Source: Aneurinibacillus tyrosinisolvens (GTDB lineage: Bacteria > Bacillota > Bacilli > Aneurinibacillales > Aneurinibacillaceae). From it: a stretch of 64,000 bases of DNA. The notes under the pieces are model-generated. The model saw only the letters and a list, made by a program, of their open reading frames with translations, did not search any database and had not been told where the DNA came from. Below are positions 34,764-44,747 of this stretch, in pieces; the stretch's first letter is position 1; every line of letters starts with the position of its first letter. The stretch is taken from the NCBI RefSeq assembly GCF_001015055.1, contig NZ_BBWZ01000016.1, positions 21,673 through 85,672 on the forward strand, given 5' to 3'. A program made the position numbers and the translations under genes.

Positions 34764-35732
34764 ATGCCCGGAGAATTATCTTTTGAGAAACCGCTCCTTG
34801 AGCTCAATGCAAAAATTCAAGAGCTCCGTAAATTCACGGAAGAAAAGCACATTGATTTCTCAGATGAAATCGTAAAGCTCGAAGCGAGAGCCAAAAGCCT
34901 GGCGCAGGAGATTTACGGAAACTTGACGCCGTGGCAGCGGGTTCAGCTTGCACGCCATGCGGAGAGGCCCACGACGCTCGATTTTATTAATGCCATTTTT
35001 ACAGACTTCATTGAGCTTCATGGGGACCGCCTATATGGAGAGGACGCGGCGATTGTAGCGGGGATCGCGAAGTTTAACGGTTTGCCTGTGACCGTAATGG
35101 GGCATCAGAAGGGTAAAGATACAAAGGATAATATTGCCCGCAACTTCGGGATGCCTCATCCGGAAGGGTATAGAAAGGCTCTGCGCCTTATGCAGCAGGC
35201 GGACAAGTTTAACCGTCCGATTATTTGCTTTATCAATACGCCCGGTGCTTATCCGGGAAAGGCGGCGGAAGAGCGGGGACAAAGTGAAGCCATTGCCCGA
35301 AACCTGCGTGAAATGGCGTCATTCGGCGTTCCGATTATCTCAGTTGTAACCGGAGAAGGGGGCAGCGGCGGAGCGCTCGCCCTTGGAGTAGGGAACCGAT
35401 TGCTAATGTTTGAGAACTCTTTCTACTCGGTTATCTCGCCGGAAGGGGCAGCGGCTTTGCTCTGGAAAGACGCGAGCCAGGCACAGCGTGCTGCTGAATC
35501 AATGAAAATCACCGCCCGGGATTTATTACAGCTGGGCATTATCGATGAGATTGTGCCGGAACCATTGGGAGGAGCGCATAAGGATTTTGCCCAAACAGCC
35601 GCTTCACTGCGCAGCGTGTTAACAAAGCACCTTGAAGAGCTGCTGCCGTTGAGTCGTGAACTGCTTGTGGTTGACCGTTATGAGAAATACAAATCAATGG
35701 GACGGTATGCAACGCTTACAGAAACGATTTAG
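34764..35732 (+). CDS. accA: Acetyl-CoA carboxylase carboxyltransferase subunit alpha
   Basis: 322 residues, partner of AccD in the carboxyltransferase. N-terminal helical stretch (about 1-70), then the crotonase-like core with [19 protein letters not shown] (about 112-130), [16 protein letters not shown] (about 159-174) and [14 protein letters not shown] (about 198-211) for CoA and biotin binding. The start codon follows the accD stop with no gap. It ends 14 bases before pyk: the pfkA gene found here in B. subtilis is absent. Confidence 0.95.
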   Translation: MPGELSFEKPLLELNAKIQELRKFTEEKHIDFSDEIVKLEARAKSLAQEIYGNLTPWQRVQLARHAERPTTLDFINAIFTDFIELHGDRLYGEDAAIVAGIAKFNGLPVTVMGHQKGKDTKDNIARNFGMPHPEGYRKALRLMQQADKFNRPIICFINTPGAYPGKAAEERGQSEAIARNLREMASFGVPIISVVTGEGGSGGALALGVGNRLLMFENSFYSVISPEGAAALLWKDASQAQRAAESMKITARDLLQLGIIDEIVPEPLGGAHKDFAQTAASLRSVLTKHLEELLPLSRELLVVDRYEKYKSMGRYATLTETI

Positions 35733-35746
35733 GAGGTTCTTCTACT

Positions 35747-37498
35747 ATGCGAAAAACGAAAATTGTTTGTACAATTGGTCCTGCAAGTGAATCGATTGAA
35801 ACGTTAAAGTCCCTTATGGAAGCGGGGATGAATGTCGCCCGCCTTAATTTTTCCCATGGAAACCACGAGGAGCACGGGGCCCGGATCGCTTCGATTCGGC
35901 GCGCTGCCGAAGAACTAGGGAAAAATGTAGCGATTCTCCTTGACACGAAGGGCCCTGAAATTCGTACAGGATTGCTGAATCAGCCGTCTGTTGAACTGAA
36001 AGAGGGAGAATCTTTTATTTTAACAACAGAGGAAACCAAGGGCAACGAGAGCAGGGTGTCGATTACATATACAGGGCTTCCGAACGATGTGCGTCCCGGC
36101 TCTACCATTTTGATTGATGACGGATTAATCGGCCTCACCGTTGAAAAGGTGGAAAACGCAGAAATTCACTGCCAGATTCGCAATGGCGGGACGCTGAAGG
36201 ATAGAAAAGGTGTAAATGTACCGGGCGTGCAAATCGGGCTTCCGGGAATTACAGAGAAGGATGCAAAAGACATTGAGTTTGGCATCATCCAGGGAATTGA
36301 CATGATTGCCGCTTCCTTCGTGAGAAAGTCCGAGGACGTACTTGAAATCAGAAAAATTCTGGAGGCGCATGGAGCGGATATCCAAATTATTTCTAAGATT
36401 GAAAACCATGAAGGGGTTGTGAATGCTGCCGAAATCCTCGCCGTTTCAGACGGATTGATGGTAGCCCGCGGAGATTTAGGGGTAGAAATACCGGCCGAAG
36501 AAGTGCCTCTCGTTCAGAAAGATTTAATCCGTAAGTGCAATAATGCCGGAAAGCCTGTTATTACAGCGACACAGATGCTGGATTCCATGCAGCGCAACCC
36601 CAGGCCGACAAGGGCCGAAGCTAGCGATGTCGCGAATGCGATTTTCGATGGTTCCGACGCGATTATGCTGTCCGGGGAAACCGCCGCAGGTAAATATCCT
36701 ATCGAGGCGGTTAGAACGATGAACCGGATTGCCGAAAGGACAGAATCAGCACTTGCTTATCGTGAGATCCTCCATACCCATTCATCGGCTAAGCAGTCGT
36801 CGATCCCGGACGCGCTGAGCCAGGCGGTCGCCAACGTTGCGCTTGATCTTGATGCGGCGGCGATTCTTACAAGTACGGAAAGCGGGCATACGGCACGTAT
36901 GGTATCGAAATACCGTCCGAAAGCGCCGATTGTCGCGGTTACACCGCATGCCCATGTCTGCCGCAAACTTGCCCTTGTATGGGGTGTCATCCCGCTGCAG
37001 AGCGAAATAACGGATAGTACTGATGAAATGCTTGACACTTCCGTGCGGACAGCGGTAAGAGCCGGGGTCGTAAAACGCGGTGAACTTGTTGTCATTACTG
37101 CCGGTGTGCCGGTTAGAGAACCGGGTACAACCAATCTGCTTAAAGTTCATATTGTCGGTGATGTTGTAGCGCGAGGGCAGGGGATCGGACAGAATACGGC
37201 AACCGGAAAAGTATTTGTTGTGAAAGGAAGCATGGACTTCTCAAGCATAACAGAGGAAGGTTACATTCTGGTGGCCGCTGGAACGGACAAGGAGATGATG
37301 CCGGCCATTGAGAAGGCAGCCGCGCTCATCGTAGAAGAAGGCGGTCTTACTTCCCATGCTGCCGTCGTCGGGATTAATCTCGGCATTCCTGTTATCGTCG
37401 GAGTAGCAGATGCACTTGATACGTTTAAAGAGGGAGACGAAGTAACTGTAGATGCGGCTACTGGCCGTATTTATGCCGGTTTTGCGCAGGTGCTGTAA
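35747..37498 (+). CDS. pyk: Pyruvate kinase with C-terminal PEP-utiliser domain
   Basis: 583 residues. Transfers phosphate from phosphoenolpyruvate to ADP. N-terminal TIM barrel with [10 protein letters not shown] (about 4-13), ARLNFSHG (about 31-38), the active-site [12 protein letters not shown] (about 216-227) and [10 protein letters not shown] (about 240-249); then the allosteric domain; then an extra 110-residue domain with [20 protein letters not shown] (about 530-549) as in other Bacilli. ATG 35747 follows AGGAGG. It is transcribed behind accA. Confidence 0.95.
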   Translation: MRKTKIVCTIGPASESIETLKSLMEAGMNVARLNFSHGNHEEHGARIASIRRAAEELGKNVAILLDTKGPEIRTGLLNQPSVELKEGESFILTTEETKGNESRVSITYTGLPNDVRPGSTILIDDGLIGLTVEKVENAEIHCQIRNGGTLKDRKGVNVPGVQIGLPGITEKDAKDIEFGIIQGIDMIAASFVRKSEDVLEIRKILEAHGADIQIISKIENHEGVVNAAEILAVSDGLMVARGDLGVEIPAEEVPLVQKDLIRKCNNAGKPVITATQMLDSMQRNPRPTRAEASDVANAIFDGSDAIMLSGETAAGKYPIEAVRTMNRIAERTESALAYREILHTHSSAKQSSIPDALSQAVANVALDLDAAAILTSTESGHTARMVSKYRPKAPIVAVTPHAHVCRKLALVWGVIPLQSEITDSTDEMLDTSVRTAVRAGVVKRGELVVITAGVPVREPGTTNLLKVHIVGDVVARGQGIGQNTATGKVFVVKGSMDFSSITEEGYILVAAGTDKEMMPAIEKAAALIVEEGGLTSHAAVVGINLGIPVIVGVADALDTFKEGDEVTVDAATGRIYAGFAQVL

Positions 37499-37530
37499 CC
37501 AAGTAAGAAAGAAAACGCGGTGAGGTCATT

Positions 37531-37959
37531 ATGGGAGAACAGGAGAAGTGGTTCGAAACAACAATACGTGTCAGGTATGAAGAAACCGATCAGATGCGGG
37601 TCGTTTATCATGCCAACTACCTCGTTTGGTTTGAAATCGGCAGAACGGAACTCATTCGTGAACTCGGATTTTCCTACCGCCGCTTTGAGGACATCGGATT
37701 TATGCTTCCTGTAAGCGAAGTGAACGCAAAATATAAATCCCCTGCCCGCTATGATGATGAGCTTATCATTCGGACAAAAATCGCTTATTGCTCAAGCGTG
37801 CGGCTCACGTTCGCTTACGAGATTTACCGGGCTGTCGATCAGGCATTGCTTGTGTCCGGTGAAACCGGCCATGTGTGGACGGATATGGGTCTAAAGCCGG
37901 TGCGATTGGAGAAAAAAGCGCCTGAGCTTTACGCTCTAATGAAGGAGTACGAGTCGTAG
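37531..37959 (+). CDS. Acyl-CoA thioesterase, YbgC/FadM type hotdog
   Basis: 142 residues, one hotdog domain. The YbgC-type signature reads TDQMRVVYHANYLVWFE (about 20-36), with the catalytic Asp (here about residue 21) and YHANY. It would hydrolyse acyl-CoA thioesters in the cytoplasm. It lies between pyk and fxsA, a position where many Bacillales carry a thioesterase. ATG 37531 is preceded by GCGGTGAGG. Confidence 0.85.
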   Translation: MGEQEKWFETTIRVRYEETDQMRVVYHANYLVWFEIGRTELIRELGFSYRRFEDIGFMLPVSEVNAKYKSPARYDDELIIRTKIAYCSSVRLTFAYEIYRAVDQALLVSGETGHVWTDMGLKPVRLEKKAPELYALMKEYES

Positions 37960-37977
37960 GAGAAGGGGGGAGAGGCA

Positions 37978-38382
37978 ATGCTGCGTATTCTTATCTTGAT
38001 TTTGCTTATTGTACCTACGGTAGAGATATGGTTTCTGCTTACTGCGGGCCATATTATTGGCTGGTTTCCGACACTGCTTCTTTGCATTGCTACCGGGGTG
38101 GCAGGCGCCTGGCTTGCGAAGAGAGAAGGGCTGCATATTTTCCATCTGGCACAGGTTCAATTAAGCAGAGGACAACTGCCGGGCGAAGCGATCCTCGACG
38201 GAATTTGCGTGTTTGCCGGAGGGTTGTTTCTTCTTACGCCAGGATTTCTTTCGGATTTCGTTGGATTTTTCCTCCTTTTCCCTTATACTCGCAGCATTGC
38301 TAAAATTTTTCTGAAGAGATGGCTTCGAAGAAAGATACAATCCGGACAAATCGAAATGTTTAATTTTAATCGTTTTCGCTAA
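37978..38382 (+). CDS. fxsA: FxsA-family membrane protein
   Basis: 134 residues with an N-terminal membrane helix pair and a further pair (LDGICVFAGGLFLLTPGFLSD), matching FxsA; in E. coli overproduction relieves exclusion of phage T7, but the cellular role is unknown. The C-terminus is basic. ATG 37978 follows GGGGGGAGAGG, 18 bases after the thioesterase gene, so both are probably one unit. Confidence 0.9.
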   Translation: MLRILILILLIVPTVEIWFLLTAGHIIGWFPTLLLCIATGVAGAWLAKREGLHIFHLAQVQLSRGQLPGEAILDGICVFAGGLFLLTPGFLSDFVGFFLLFPYTRSIAKIFLKRWLRRKIQSGQIEMFNFNRFR

Positions 38383-38386
38383 CGAG

Positions 38387-38476
38387 AAAAAAAGGGAGTT
38401 CATTACTCTTTTAAAGCAATATATGCTTTCTTATGCAGCGAGAAAGAGCTGATCCAGTGGATCAGCTCTTTTGTTT
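38387..38476. terminator. Terminators after fxsA and ytvI
   Basis: Two hairpins: a weak one at 38391-38412 (AAAGGGAGT with ACTCTTTT) for fxsA, and a strong bidirectional one at 38443-38471 (AAAGAGCTGATCC with GGATCAGCTCTTT) followed by TGTTTTG. The ytvI stop codon lies inside the second stem. Confidence 0.8.
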
Positions 38477-39604
38477 TGGCGGCTCGCCTTTTATGTACAG
38501 CCATACATCACGGAACACCCCGGCATTTTGTAAAGCATTGATAACAACAAGCAGAACAGGGCCGATGATCAGTCCGAGAAACCCGAACAGCTTAAGGCCT
38601 GTGAACAGAGCAACGAGCGTAAGCAGGGGATCCAGGCCAACATTCGTGGCAACGATTTTTGGCTCCATAATTTGCCGTTGGATAATCACGACCGCATAAA
38701 GAATAGATAAACCAATGACGAGTGGGAAATCGCCGGTAAAAAATCCGTAAGCGATCCATGGAACGAAAACAGCGCCTGTTCCAAGGTATGGCATAAGATC
38801 GACAAGTCCTGTTAACAAGCCAATTGACACTGCATAAGGAACTCCAATAATCAACAGGCCGATAACCACAATGACGGCTGTAATTGTGATGAGGGTAAGC
38901 TGGGCTTTAATAAATCCGAACAATGCCTTCTGCAAATCGCCGGCCACACCCATGCCTTTGCGAAAATAGTCAGGCGGCACAAGAGTTCTCACTTTCCTGC
39001 CGATTTTATGATAGTCTTTGCTGAGGAAAAAGGCGGAAAGAATAGAAATGACCATAACCGTTGCCGCGTTTGGAATCGAACTTAAAAAGTTTCGTATTCC
39101 GGTCAGGATGCTCTTCGTTAAATTGGTCCCTGTTGCTGCGATTTTCGACATGCCCAGACTAACGTTTTCCTGGATTTTGCTTCTGTAGCTTTCATCAAGG
39201 TTACTATAAAGATTGGTGAAACGATTATACAGCCCGGATTGTACACTTTGGGAAATAAAATTCTTTATGTAATTGGAAAGCTGGTCAATATAGGCAGGCA
39301 GCATGTCAAGCAAATTGCCGATTTCGATAACGACCTGGGCAATGACGACACTAATAATTCCAAGTAAAATAAAAATCACGATCGTCAGGACGCCTGTAAC
39401 CGCAAGCCAGCGCGGCCACCTGGCCCGGTACTGCAGCAGATCTACCGGTTTATTAATGAGATAGGCAATAATGAAACCGATAATAAACGGGTACAGTAAC
39501 GGTATGAGGAAGGCCGCTGTTTTATAAGCGACATACAATCCACCCGCTACCAGAAGAAAGCGTAAAACTTGAAAGATGCGATGGTAAAGCAATGTCGTAT
39601 CCAT
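38462..39604 (-). CDS. ytvI: Sporulation membrane protein YtvI (AI-2E family transporter)
   Basis: 380 residues with about eight hydrophobic segments and the middle amphipathic region typical of the AI-2E/PerM family; the GLVDLMPYLGTGAVFVPW motif (about 285-302) is well conserved. Its position next to citZ matches YtvI of B. subtilis, where it is a sporulation gene. The transported compound is not known. ATG 39604 follows AAAGGAGG. Confidence 0.88.
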   Translation of the reverse strand: MDTTLLYHRIFQVLRFLLVAGGLYVAYKTAAFLIPLLYPFIIGFIIAYLINKPVDLLQYRARWPRWLAVTGVLTIVIFILLGIISVVIAQVVIEIGNLLDMLPAYIDQLSNYIKNFISQSVQSGLYNRFTNLYSNLDESYRSKIQENVSLGMSKIAATGTNLTKSILTGIRNFLSSIPNAATVMVISILSAFFLSKDYHKIGRKVRTLVPPDYFRKGMGVAGDLQKALFGFIKAQLTLITITAVIVVIGLLIIGVPYAVSIGLLTGLVDLMPYLGTGAVFVPWIAYGFFTGDFPLVIGLSILYAVVIIQRQIMEPKIVATNVGLDPLLTLVALFTGLKLFGFLGLIIGPVLLVVINALQNAGVFRDVWLYIKGEPPKQKS

Positions 39605-39736
39605 TATAACCTCCTTTCGTTTAAGTAAAATGTATTGACGCTTTGCGATTTGTTATTTTTAGGTTATGATAAGTGGGAGACAAAAAGCAAGTTTTCCTGC
39701 GTGTTCAGTAATCTTTCACATTTTTTTAAAGAAACA

Positions 39737-39768
39737 TTCACAAATCAGGGGAAATAATCTATAATTAT
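39737..39768 (+). promoter_or_regulatory. citZ promoter with CcpC-like dyad
   Basis: TTCACA (39737-39742), 17-base spacer, TATAAT (39760-39765). The dyad ATAA-N7-TTAT at 39754-39768 fits the CcpC operator and covers the -10 hexamer. The leader of about 120 bases to the start codon contains no other structure I can identify. Confidence 0.55.
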
Positions 39769-39892
39769 TTCTGAAACAAAAGAAGTATCCTCTCTCTTTT
39801 TTTTATGCTTTTTGAGCTTTATTCTGTGGAAGATTGAGGGTATTTCTGAAGATCGACCAACAGATAAACTAGGGATAAAGGAGAGATATACT

Positions 39893-41002
39893 ATGTCAGG
39901 TAAAGGATTAGAAGGAATTGTTGCAACGCAATCTTCCGTTTGTTCTATCATCGACGGAGTTCTTACATACGCGGGAATCGAGATTGATGAACTTGCTGAA
40001 AACGCTTCTTTTGAAGAAGTTGTATACTTGCTGTGGCACGGAAGACTGCCAAAACAGGCGGAACTCGATGATTTGAAGAAAGCACTTGCTGAAAATGCTG
40101 CCATTCCTGAGGATATCATTACTTTATTAAAAACATTCCCTGCGGATAACCATCCAATGTCTGTACTCCGCACTGTTGTATCTGCCCTGGCTCTTTATGA
40201 CCCAGAAGCGCAGGATATGTCCAGAGAGGCAAACTTACGCAAAGCAACTCGCCTTCAGGCGAAAATTTCCACGCTAATTGCAGCTTATCACCGCATTCGC
40301 GAAGGCAAAGAAGTTCTTGCTCCGAAACCTGGATTCGGATTTGCCCAAAACTTCCTTTATATGTTAAATGGTGAAGAGCCTGACCAAATTGCGATCGATG
40401 CGCTTGATACAGCTTTAGTGCTCCACGCGGATCATGAATTAAACGCTTCTACATTTGCCGCACGCGTAACTGTGGCGACTCTTTCTGATATTTATTCCGG
40501 TATTACTTCGGCAATTGGGGCCTTGAAAGGACCGCTTCACGGTGGAGCAAATGAGGCTGTAATGGCCATGCTTCAAGAAATTAAAGACCCGGCAAATGTA
40601 GAATCTTACATTCGTAAAGCCCTTGATGAGAAAGTGAAAATTATGGGATTCGGCCACCGCGTATACAAAGACGGGGACCCGCGCGCGAAGTACCTTCGTA
40701 AAATGTCCCAGCGTTTAACAGAAATCACAGGCCAGCCTCAATGGTATGAGATGTCTATAAAGATCGATGAAATGGTAACGGCTGAAAAAGGCCTAAAGCC
40801 GAACGTCGATTTCTATTCTGCTTCCGTATACCATAGCCTTGGAATTCCGCGTGACCTCTTTACACCTATTTTTGCTATCAGCCGGATGTCCGGATGGACA
40901 GCCCACATTTTAGAACAATATGACAACAACCGCCTCATTCGTCCTCGTGCTGAATACGTAGGACCAGTAGATGCTCATTACGTTCCTGTGAACGAGCGCT
41001 AA
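39893..41002 (+). CDS. citZ: Citrate synthase
   Basis: 369 residues. Condenses oxaloacetate and acetyl-CoA, first step of the TCA cycle. Active-site regions: the His of GPLHGGANEAVM (about 220), the His of FGHRVYKDGDPRAKY (about 260) and the Asp of NVDFYSASVYHSLGIP (about 310). ATG 39893 follows AAAGGAGAG; the frame extends upstream but without a ribosome-binding site. The order citZ-icd-mdh is the classical Bacillus TCA cluster. Confidence 0.95.
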   Translation: MSGKGLEGIVATQSSVCSIIDGVLTYAGIEIDELAENASFEEVVYLLWHGRLPKQAELDDLKKALAENAAIPEDIITLLKTFPADNHPMSVLRTVVSALALYDPEAQDMSREANLRKATRLQAKISTLIAAYHRIREGKEVLAPKPGFGFAQNFLYMLNGEEPDQIAIDALDTALVLHADHELNASTFAARVTVATLSDIYSGITSAIGALKGPLHGGANEAVMAMLQEIKDPANVESYIRKALDEKVKIMGFGHRVYKDGDPRAKYLRKMSQRLTEITGQPQWYEMSIKIDEMVTAEKGLKPNVDFYSASVYHSLGIPRDLFTPIFAISRMSGWTAHILEQYDNNRLIRPRAEYVGPVDAHYVPVNER

Positions 41003-41119
41003 TTCATAAGTTGAGGTATAGGACGGGGGATACTGCGGTAACCCCTTTCCTATTTCATCTATATAAGTACATGGGAGAAATTCCTTATCTGCTTAAATAC
41101 ATACTTGGGAGGGGTAACG

Positions 41120-42418
41120 GTGTCAATTTTTGAAAAATATGAAATGCCTACGCATGGAGAGAAAATTACGGTGGATAATACGGGGAAGCTAAACGTCCCT
41201 AACAATCCAATCGTTCCATTCATCGAAGGGGATGGGACAGGCCCTGACATCTGGAATGCATCAGTTCGGGTTCTGGACGCTGCAGTAGAAAAAGCATACA
41301 GTGGTGAGAAGAAAATCGCCTGGTATGAAGTATTTGCCGGTGAGAAGGCTTTTAACGAGTATGGTGAATGGCTTCCAAAAGATACATTAACAGCAATCAA
41401 CGAGTACCTTGTAGCAATTAAAGGACCACTTACAACTCCAGTTGGCGGTGGAATTCGTTCCATCAATGTGGCGCTGCGCCAGGAATTGGATTTGTATGCT
41501 TGTGTTCGTCCTGTTCAGTATTTTGAAGGTGTACCTTCTCCGGTAAAACAGCCTGAGCTTACAGACATGGTTATTTTCCGTGAAAATACAGAAGATATTT
41601 ATGCTGGCATCGAATGGAATGAAGGCAGTGAAGAAGTGAAGAAGGTTATCTCTTTCCTTCAGAATGAAATGGGCGTAAACAAAATCCGTTTCCCTGAAAC
41701 ATCAGGAATTGGGATTAAGCCTGTTTCCAAAGAAGGGACAAGCCGTCTTGTACGTGCGGCGATTCAGTACGCCATCGAAAACAACCGTAAGAGTGTAACC
41801 CTTGTTCATAAAGGAAATATCATGAAGTTTACAGAAGGTGCGTTCAAGACATGGGGTTATGAACTGGCTGAAAGTGAATTCAGCGACAATGTGTTCACAT
41901 GGGCGCAGTACGACCGCATTGCGGATGAGCAGGGAAAAGACGCAGCGAACAAGGCGCAGGCAGATGCTGAGCAAGCGGGTAAAATCATCGTGAAAGATGT
42001 AATTGCCGATGCATTCCTCCAGCAAATCCTCACTCGTCCAGCTGAGTATGATGTGGTTGCTACATTGAATCTAAACGGTGACTACGTTTCCGATGCACTT
42101 GCTGCTCAGGTAGGCGGAATCGGTATCGCACCGGGTGCTAACATCAACTATGTTACAGGCCGTGCGATTTTCGAAGCCACACACGGAACCGCGCCTAAAT
42201 ATGCGGGTCTCGATAAAGTAAACCCATCGTCTGTTATCCTCTCCGGTGAAATGATGCTTCGCCACATGGGATGGGCAGAAGCAGCCGATTTAATTATCAA
42301 CTCCATTGAGAAGACGATTTCTTCGAAAGAAGTAACATATGACTTCGCCCGCTTAATGGAAGGAGCGACAGAACTGAAGTGCTCTGAGTTCGGCGACGCG
42401 CTCATCAAAAATATGTAA
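41120..42418 (+). CDS. icd: Isocitrate dehydrogenase (NADP)
   Basis: 432 residues. Oxidatively decarboxylates isocitrate to 2-oxoglutarate. The substrate loop [17 protein letters not shown] (about 110-126) contains the Ser that is phosphorylated in enteric bacteria, [13 protein letters not shown] lies near 151-163, and the nucleotide site near HGTAPKYAG (about 355-363) with following Tyr and Arg fits NADP. GTG 41120 is five bases after GGGAGGGG. Located 117 bases after citZ with no clear terminator, so it may be co-transcribed. Confidence 0.94.
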   Translation: MSIFEKYEMPTHGEKITVDNTGKLNVPNNPIVPFIEGDGTGPDIWNASVRVLDAAVEKAYSGEKKIAWYEVFAGEKAFNEYGEWLPKDTLTAINEYLVAIKGPLTTPVGGGIRSINVALRQELDLYACVRPVQYFEGVPSPVKQPELTDMVIFRENTEDIYAGIEWNEGSEEVKKVISFLQNEMGVNKIRFPETSGIGIKPVSKEGTSRLVRAAIQYAIENNRKSVTLVHKGNIMKFTEGAFKTWGYELAESEFSDNVFTWAQYDRIADEQGKDAANKAQADAEQAGKIIVKDVIADAFLQQILTRPAEYDVVATLNLNGDYVSDALAAQVGGIGIAPGANINYVTGRAIFEATHGTAPKYAGLDKVNPSSVILSGEMMLRHMGWAEAADLIINSIEKTISSKEVTYDFARLMEGATELKCSEFGDALIKNM

Positions 42419-42435
42419 TTTACACATTTTATACC

Positions 42436-42470
42436 GGGGAAACGCATACATCCACTGTATACGTTTCCCC
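42436..42470 (+). terminator. Inverted repeat between icd and mdh
   Basis: GGGGAAACG and CGTTTCCCC form a nine-base stem with a long loop and no true T run; it may act as a partial terminator or an mRNA-stabilising hairpin. Confidence 0.5.
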
Positions 42471-42530
42471 TTACTTATATGCTTATCACCTTACCTACTA
42501 TAAATAATACAATTCAGGAGGTAAAAAATT

Positions 42531-43469
42531 ATGTCTTTCACCCGTAAAAAAATTGCTGTTATCGGTTCTGGCTTCACAGGTGCTACGACTGCTTTCTTAC
42601 TGGCCCAAAAAGAGCTTGGCGATGTTATCCTCGTTGATATTCCACAAATGGAAAACCCAACAAAAGGAAAGGCGCTTGACATGGCTGAAGCTGGTCCCAT
42701 ACAAGGGTTTGACGCACAAGTAATCGGTACTTCCAGCTATGAAGATATCCAGGATGCAGATATGGTCATCGTGACTGCGGGGATTGCACGTAAGCCTGGT
42801 ATGAGCCGTGATGATCTTGTAAATACAAACGCAGGTATCATGAAAACTGTGGGTGAACAAATTAAAAAATACGCACCAAACAGCACCATCCTTGTTCTCT
42901 CTAATCCGGTAGATGCCATGACATATACCCTCTTCAAAACTACTGGCTTCCCGAAAAACCGTGTTATCGGGCAATCCGGTGTACTTGATACAGCGCGCTT
43001 CCGCACTTTTGTAGCGATGGAGCTTAACCTTTCTGTGAAAGACGTAACAGGCTTCGTGCTCGGCGGCCACGGGGATACAATGGTTCCGCTTGTTCGCTAC
43101 TCTTATGCTGGCGGCATTCCGCTTGAAACATTAATTCCGAAAGAGCGCCTTGATGAAATTGTTGACCGCACTCGTAACGGTGGGGCAGAAATTGTAAACC
43201 TCCTTGGTAACGGCTCAGCCTATTATGCGCCTGCTGCTTCACTCGTTGAAATGGCAGAAGCGATTCTTAAAGACCAGAAGCGTATTATTCCTTCCATTGC
43301 TTATCTTGAAGGTGAATATGGATATAACCAGCTGTACCTCGGTGTTCCGACGCTGCTTGGCAAGGGCGGAATTGAAAAAGTATACGAGCTTGAATTAACA
43401 GCTGATGAGAAAGCTGCACTCGATAAATCTGCGGATGCAGTTCGTAATGTAATGGCTGTTCTATCCTAG
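42531..43469 (+). CDS. mdh: Malate dehydrogenase
   Basis: 312 residues of the lactate-dehydrogenase-like malate dehydrogenase group. NAD loop [11 protein letters not shown] (about 11-21), Asp of VLVDIP (about 36) for NAD specificity, substrate Arg residues in [13 protein letters not shown] (about 83-95), and catalytic His in [10 protein letters not shown] (about 178-187). ATG 42531 follows GGAGG by eight bases. Last TCA gene of the citZ-icd-mdh cluster, closed by a strong terminator. Confidence 0.95.
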   Translation: MSFTRKKIAVIGSGFTGATTAFLLAQKELGDVILVDIPQMENPTKGKALDMAEAGPIQGFDAQVIGTSSYEDIQDADMVIVTAGIARKPGMSRDDLVNTNAGIMKTVGEQIKKYAPNSTILVLSNPVDAMTYTLFKTTGFPKNRVIGQSGVLDTARFRTFVAMELNLSVKDVTGFVLGGHGDTMVPLVRYSYAGGIPLETLIPKERLDEIVDRTRNGGAEIVNLLGNGSAYYAPAASLVEMAEAILKDQKRIIPSIAYLEGEYGYNQLYLGVPTLLGKGGIEKVYELELTADEKAALDKSADAVRNVMAVLS

Positions 43470-43485
43470 TTGTAAGGTAAAACAT

Positions 43486-43523
43486 AAAAGAGTCCGGGAC
43501 TGCAATCCCGGACTCTTTTTTTC
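43486..43523 (+). terminator. Terminator of mdh
   Basis: AAAAGAGTCCGGGA and TCCCGGACTCTTTT form a 14-base perfect stem followed by more T. Confidence 0.95.
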
Positions 43524-43563
43524 GTTTAAAAATGTGGTATGATGGGCTTGGAGGGATATAGAG

Positions 43564-44034
43564 ATGCTGAAAAAGAGAGCAATGTATGTAATCGGATTGT
43601 TTGCGTTATTGTTTTTACTGGGGGGATGTTCGACAAGTCAGGAGGATCTGGACTACTACAGAAAAGAATTTACCCAGAAGACTGGCCAGGCTTTTGAAGC
43701 ACTTCCTAATGGGGACAAAGTTCTTACCGAGGTGCGGAGAGAAGCCCAGAATGGGATGAAAAGGACAAAAGTAATGAATGCGATTGATCAAGGGCAAACG
43801 GCTCTCGAATCTATGCATGATGATCTCCTCAGTTCACCTGTACCAAAAGAAATGGAGCCGGCAAAGAAAACGCTGACGGATGGAATTGAGAAAAAAATAG
43901 AAGCATATAAAGAGTTGTTTATGTACTATGATATTCAGGATAAACAGCATGAACAGAAGGCAGATGAGCTATTACAGGAAGCAAGCGGGCTTATAGAAAA
44001 AGCAAGAACAGACGTAGAAAAATTTAAACAATAA
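43564..44034 (+). CDS. Putative lipoprotein upstream of phoP
   Basis: 156 residues with a lipoprotein signal (lipobox LGGC, Cys about 21) and an almost entirely helical, charged mature part. It probably sits on the outer face of the membrane. It precedes phoP by 11 bases and is likely in the same transcript, so it may be linked to phosphate sensing; I do not recognise a family. TTG- or ATG-start choice is clear here: ATG 43564 behind GGAGG. Confidence 0.7.
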   Translation: MLKKRAMYVIGLFALLFLLGGCSTSQEDLDYYRKEFTQKTGQAFEALPNGDKVLTEVRREAQNGMKRTKVMNAIDQGQTALESMHDDLLSSPVPKEMEPAKKTLTDGIEKKIEAYKELFMYYDIQDKQHEQKADELLQEASGLIEKARTDVEKFKQ

Positions 44035-44045
44035 GGGTGTAAAAC

Positions 44046-44744
44046 GTGAAAAAGATACTCGTAGTAGATGATGAACAGTCAATTGTTACCCTGCTGGAGT
44101 TTAATCTGCAGAAGGCAGGCTTTGAGGTGATTAAGGCCATGGACGGCATCTCTGCAGTAAAGCTTGCTGAAACGGAAGCGCCGGATTTAATTGTTCTTGA
44201 CATTATGCTCCCGGGTCTTGATGGCATGGAGGTTTGCAAGCAGCTGAGAATGGAGAAGATAAACACACCAATCCTTATGCTCACAGCGAAAGACGAAGAA
44301 TTCGATAAAATTCTCGGGTTGGAGCTTGGGGCCGATGACTACATGACTAAGCCGTTCAGCCCGCGTGAAGTTGTGGCGCGCATCAAAGCGATTTTACGCC
44401 GCAGCGGACAGCAGGGGCAGGAGCAAGCCCGGGAAGAAAATGAGCAAATGATTACGATTGGAAAGCTGAAGATTTATCCGGAAAAGTATGAGGTGTTTTT
44501 TAACGAGAACAGGCTTGAGCTAACGCCCAAAGAGTTTGAGCTGCTCCAATACCTCGCCACCCATCCAGGACGGGTAATGACCCGGGATCAGCTGCTAAAC
44601 GCAGTCTGGAACTATGACTTTGTAGGGGACTCGCGCATTGTGGATGTGCACATCAGCCATCTGCGTGAGAAGATTGAGGAAGATACGAAACAGCCAAAAT
44701 ATATAAAAACCGTTCGCGGCCTAGGCTATAAATTAGAGGGGTAA
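44046..44744 (+). CDS. phoP: Phosphate-starvation response regulator PhoP
   Basis: 232 residues, OmpR family. Receiver domain with acidic pair (about 9-10), phosphorylated Asp in LIVLDIMLPG (about 53) and Lys of MTKPFSPRE (about 102). The C-terminal winged helix (about 135-230) ends ISHLREKIEED...GLGYKLEG. The order mdh-phoP-phoR matches B. subtilis, which supports the Pho regulon rather than a general WalR-type regulator. GTG 44046. phoR follows after three bases. Confidence 0.9.
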   Translation: MKKILVVDDEQSIVTLLEFNLQKAGFEVIKAMDGISAVKLAETEAPDLIVLDIMLPGLDGMEVCKQLRMEKINTPILMLTAKDEEFDKILGLELGADDYMTKPFSPREVVARIKAILRRSGQQGQEQAREENEQMITIGKLKIYPEKYEVFFNENRLELTPKEFELLQYLATHPGRVMTRDQLLNAVWNYDFVGDSRIVDVHISHLREKIEEDTKQPKYIKTVRGLGYKLEG

Positions 44745-44747
44745 CTT

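Noticed and set aside
38388..38404. AAAAAGGGAGTTCATT shared with 342-357, as a dispersed repeat
   Set aside because: The match stops after 16 bases and each copy is part of a different hairpin, so chance similarity of terminator stems is more likely.
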